Assembly: GCA_016297805.1 (NCBI GenBank)
Contig: JAEDFX010000026.1
Span: 1 to 25,832 of the forward strand
From: Treponema sp.
GTDB lineage: Bacteria; Spirochaetota; Spirochaetia; Treponematales; Treponemataceae
DNA: 25,832 nt
Reading direction: 5' to 3'
In this document: piece after piece, positions 23,269 to 25,832 of the stretch
Layout: each line of letters begins with the position of its first letter
Position numbering within the stretch: the first letter of the stretch is position 1
The notes under the pieces: generated by a model
The model's database searches: none
Seen by the model: the letters and a program-made list of their open reading frames with translations, nothing else
What the model was told of the DNA's origin: nothing
Position numbers and translations under genes: made by a program

Positions 23269-23833
23269 TTGTTCCCTCCTTCTTCTGTTTCTTAGATTTT
23301 ACCAAATCAATAATGATGCCTGTAGAAGCAGCCATTAAAACCAAAATGATTGTTGGTAATTTTGTAAAGAATGCCAGCAGCAAAATGGCAATTGCAATAA
23401 GCCATGTTGTAAGATTTTTAAGGCTTTTCTTTCCAAGATTAATTACAGTGTTCATCAAAAGCGCACAAACAACACCTCGAACACCCATCATCGCATGAAT
23501 AAACCATTTATTATCCATAAATTCCCGCAGGAAGTTAGCAATAATACTGATTACGATAATCGAAGGAGAAATCATTCCCAATGTAGAAAAAATGCCACCC
23601 GCAATTCCTGCCTTTTTATAACCAACAAAGGTTGCAGTATTTACCGCAATAATTCCAGGTGTACACTGACCGATTGCATAACAATCCAGAAGCTCTTCTT
23701 CGGAAATCCAGTTACGTTTTTCAATAAGCTCACGTTCCAGCATAGGAAGCATGGTTAATCCACCACCAAAAGTAAGTCCACCAATCTTAAAAAAAGACCA
23801 GTACAATTCAAATAAAAGTTTAAGTTTACCCAT
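23261..23833 (-). CDS. chrA: Chromate transporter, half-size subunit (first of pair)
   Basis: A 190-residue ChrA-domain membrane protein, partner of the preceding entry. FFKIGGLTFGGGLTMLPML and GQCTPGIIAVNTATFVGY are the family motifs. The C-terminal tail is strongly basic (KSKKQKKEG). The ATG at 23833 has no Shine-Dalgarno and starts 8 nt after a TATAAT (23847-23842), another apparently leaderless start. The operon probably consists only of the two halves; the helicase gene downstream has its own promoter. Confidence 0.92.
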   Translation of the reverse strand: MGKLKLLFELYWSFFKIGGLTFGGGLTMLPMLERELIEKRNWISEEELLDCYAIGQCTPGIIAVNTATFVGYKKAGIAGGIFSTLGMISPSIIVISIIANFLREFMDNKWFIHAMMGVRGVVCALLMNTVINLGKKSLKNLTTWLIAIAILLLAFFTKLPTIILVLMAASTGIIIDLVKSKKQKKEGTNE

Positions 23834-23874
23834 TTGAATACATTATATAGTTTTTTTTCTCTACAAAATAGTGA

Positions 23875-24111
23875 TTTAGGTATAAAATAGTAAAGAAAGC
23901 TCAGTTACTTTCAGAATCTTTGGGAACACTTTCTGATTCAGTAAATACAGAAGTTGCCGTGACATTGCAAATTATTGCCATGAACGCTGCAATCGAAGCT
24001 GCACACGCTGGTGATGCGGGTAAAGGCTTTGCCGTTGTAGCAGACGAAATCCTTAGCCATTCATTAAACTCAATTGGAAAACGGATTGCTCCTTTTAATC
24101 CATATGCCTGA
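23875..24111 (+). pseudogene. Fragment of a methyl-accepting chemotaxis protein signalling tip
   Basis: The plus frame is open from 23875 to the stop at 24111 but has no ATG start. Its core IIAMNAAIEAAHAGDAGKGF followed by AVVADEI is the highly conserved hairpin tip of chemoreceptors, which binds CheA and CheW. Full receptors have several hundred residues including membrane spans, HAMP and two methylation helices. Here only about 45 tip residues remain, preceded by LLSESLGTLSDSVNTEVAVTL, which is helical but not typical, and followed by an unrelated tail. It is wedged between the chrA promoter and the end of the EAL gene, and is almost certainly a relic. Confidence 0.8.
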
Positions 24112-24138
24112 TAAGTTATACAATTACAAGGCCTTTTT

Positions 24139-25773
24139 TCATTTCAGATTTTCCTTTAATTTTGAAATATATTCTTCTTCGCAAATAGGTTTAGAATAGA
24201 AGTATCCTTGAATAATATCACAACCTATATCTCTTAGGAAATCTGCCTGAGATTCAGTTTCTACGCCTTCTGCAATAATTGACATGCTCAATTTTGAACT
24301 CATATCAACAACAGATGCCAGAATTGTCTTACATCTTTCATTTACTTTTTCATTAGACATAAATTTCATGTCTAGTTTGATAATATCAAAATTTATATCT
24401 TTCAGGACGTTTAAAGAAGAATAGCCCGAACCAAAGTCATCCATTTCTACAACATATCCATAAGACTGTAGTTTTCGCACAATAGAATTAATATATTCAC
24501 TACCCTCTACAACAGCGGACTCTGTAATTTCAATTCTGATTTTATCTACAGGAACATTATAGCGACTTCTAATTTCTTCTATATTATCAATAAAATTTGG
24601 CTGCACTACATCAAAACGAGAAAAATTTGTAGAAACAGGCACCAGTGGAATTCCCTGATTCATACATTTTCTAAGAAAGGCACACGCCTGTTCAAAAACA
24701 TATATATCAAGGTCTGTAATAAAATTATTTTTTTCAAAAATAGGGATAAAAGAACTTGGCGGTATCATTCCCACTTTCGGATGAATCCAGCGGACAAGTG
24801 CTTCTGCACCTGTAATTCGTTTTGTCAAATGACTGACTTGTGGCTGAAAATACAATACGAACTGATTAGAATCCAAAGCATCAACCATACCGGCAGTAAC
24901 ACCCTGTTCATTTACCAAAGATACAGCAAGATCATCAGTATAATAATTAAAAATCTTTGAATAATTTCCTTTAACTACAGCCTGTGCCATATTTGCTCTA
25001 TCAATTTTTAAAGAAGCAGACATTTGTTCTTCAGGTCTGTTTATATAGATACCAACATTACACAGAACATTGAAACCTTCATAAGAACTGATTTCTTTTA
25101 TTAAAGATTCAATAAAAAGTTCTACATAAACTTTATCTGTAAGCAAAATTACAGCAAAACGGTCTCCAGAAATTCTTGTTGCAAAACCATTATTTCCTAA
25201 GAGTCTTACAAGAACCTCTGCTATATGAATAAGAAGAAGATCACCTCCAGCCTGTCCGAAAAAATTATTTATTGCTTTAAAATGGCAGATATCAAAATAC
25301 AAAACCGCATAAGGTTCTGTAATTTTGTCCATTGTATTATTAAACACTGTTTTTGTATAAAGACCAGTAAGTTCATCAAAACGAGAAAGCTTCAACAAAT
25401 GCTGAGTATATTTAACTGAATCTGAAATATTTGTAAATGAAACAATAATTTGTTTTCTTGGAATAGACAGGATAAAGTCCATTCTGTACCAGGCCAATTC
25501 ATCAGTACGATTTCTAAGATAAATTTCCTCCGACGCTGCAGCCTGCTGTTCAGATTTTACTATTTTATCTATAGCTTTTTGAAACTTAATTGAAAGTTCT
25601 GGCGAAAGACGGCCCATCTGTAAAAGTTCATCATAAAAAACTTCTTTTGAAAATTCACGATTTTCAATTGGAAACATCTGAGAAAAACTTTCAGAAACCG
25701 TATACAATTCATTTTCCACATCATATGTAATGATGAATTTTGAATCGCTTGAATGAGCATTATATTCACGCAT
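24139..25773 (-). CDS. PAS-GGDEF-EAL protein, probable c-di-GMP phosphodiesterase
   Basis: A 544-residue cytoplasmic protein without membrane spans. Residues 1-120 are PAS-like. Residues 125-280 are a GGDEF domain whose signature is SGDRF (202-206), so it is unlikely to synthesise c-di-GMP and may bind GTP as a regulator. The EAL domain (about 295-544) looks active: EALVRW (324-329), N383, E415 in IRIEITES, DDFGSGYSSL (445-454), K467, EGVET (502-506) and QGYFYSKP. It therefore probably degrades c-di-GMP and opposes the diguanylate cyclase at 18382. The ATG at 25773 follows a TAAAAT by 6 nt and lacks a convincing Shine-Dalgarno. Confidence 0.9.
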   Translation of the reverse strand: MREYNAHSSDSKFIITYDVENELYTVSESFSQMFPIENREFSKEVFYDELLQMGRLSPELSIKFQKAIDKIVKSEQQAAASEEIYLRNRTDELAWYRMDFILSIPRKQIIVSFTNISDSVKYTQHLLKLSRFDELTGLYTKTVFNNTMDKITEPYAVLYFDICHFKAINNFFGQAGGDLLLIHIAEVLVRLLGNNGFATRISGDRFAVILLTDKVYVELFIESLIKEISSYEGFNVLCNVGIYINRPEEQMSASLKIDRANMAQAVVKGNYSKIFNYYTDDLAVSLVNEQGVTAGMVDALDSNQFVLYFQPQVSHLTKRITGAEALVRWIHPKVGMIPPSSFIPIFEKNNFITDLDIYVFEQACAFLRKCMNQGIPLVPVSTNFSRFDVVQPNFIDNIEEIRSRYNVPVDKIRIEITESAVVEGSEYINSIVRKLQSYGYVVEMDDFGSGYSSLNVLKDINFDIIKLDMKFMSNEKVNERCKTILASVVDMSSKLSMSIIAEGVETESQADFLRDIGCDIIQGYFYSKPICEEEYISKLKENLK

Positions 25774-25805
25774 AAATAAATTTTACCTAAAAATTGAACA
25801 CCGCA

Positions 25806-25821
25806 GGAAGTTTCAACTTCC
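25806..25821. repeat. Small perfect palindrome at the window edge
   Basis: GGAAGTT and AACTTCC flank TC (7-bp arms). It lies upstream of the EAL gene, with no T tract visible before the window ends, so its role is undetermined. Confidence 0.4.
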
Positions 25822-25832
25822 GAGGATGTGAA

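Noticed and set aside
24123..24140. AAGGCCTT with T run as a terminator between the chemoreceptor relic and the EAL gene
   Set aside because: An 8-bp self-palindrome leaves almost no loop, so a stable hairpin is unlikely.

Overview
The window looks like an AT-rich chromosomal segment from a spirochaete, most likely a Treponema-like host-associated anaerobe. This is inferred from base composition, gene content (Feo iron uptake with a Cys-rich accessory protein, paired half-size ChrA proteins, c-di-GMP and cAMP enzymes) and the chemoreceptor-type remnant. No rRNA or tRNA gene was seen to fix the taxonomy.

Layout. Bases 1-1600 are a decayed zone. It holds a 3' fragment of a permease fused by deletion to the last codons of a thioredoxin-like gene, a small palindrome, a strictly 84-bp-phased array of TTACATACA/TGTATGTAA pairs, and a nitroreductase-like gene lacking its 5' third. 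Bases 1576-4770 (minus strand) carry a membrane adenylate cyclase followed by a radical SAM (SplB-like)-DUF72 fusion. Bases 4866-8043 (minus) are an iron-uptake operon, feoA-feoA-feoB plus a 50-residue Cys-rich membrane protein, interrupted by a GC-rich structured element. Its promoter carries three GTTAGT-N4-ACTAAC operators. Bases 8265-12007 (plus) are a phosphate module: PhoB-like regulator, PhoR-like kinase and Na/Pi cotransporter with a PhoU-like tail. Both promoters carry TTTACA-type repeats at 11-bp steps. A half-size EamA transporter and a convergent AlkD-type DNA glycosylase follow.

Bases 13271-16288 are a copper-resistance operon: a promoter with CsoR-type operators, csoR, then copA with a C-terminal CopZ-like domain that has its own ribosome binding site and start, closed by a bidirectional terminator. 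Bases 16287-18279 (minus) hold a TetR regulator with two operators and a cytoplasmic GH13 glycosidase. The remainder has a 7TM diguanylate cyclase (plus), a UvrD/PcrA helicase, a chromate-transporter pair, a fragment of a chemoreceptor signalling tip, and a PAS-degenerate GGDEF-EAL phosphodiesterase.

Themes. Metal and phosphate homeostasis units each have recognisable local control, and second-messenger enzymes (one cAMP, two c-di-GMP) are interspersed. Several promoters place the -10 hexamer only 6-10 bases before the ATG with no Shine-Dalgarno, suggesting leaderless transcripts. The least explained structure is the 84-bp-phased inverted-pair array at 630-921.
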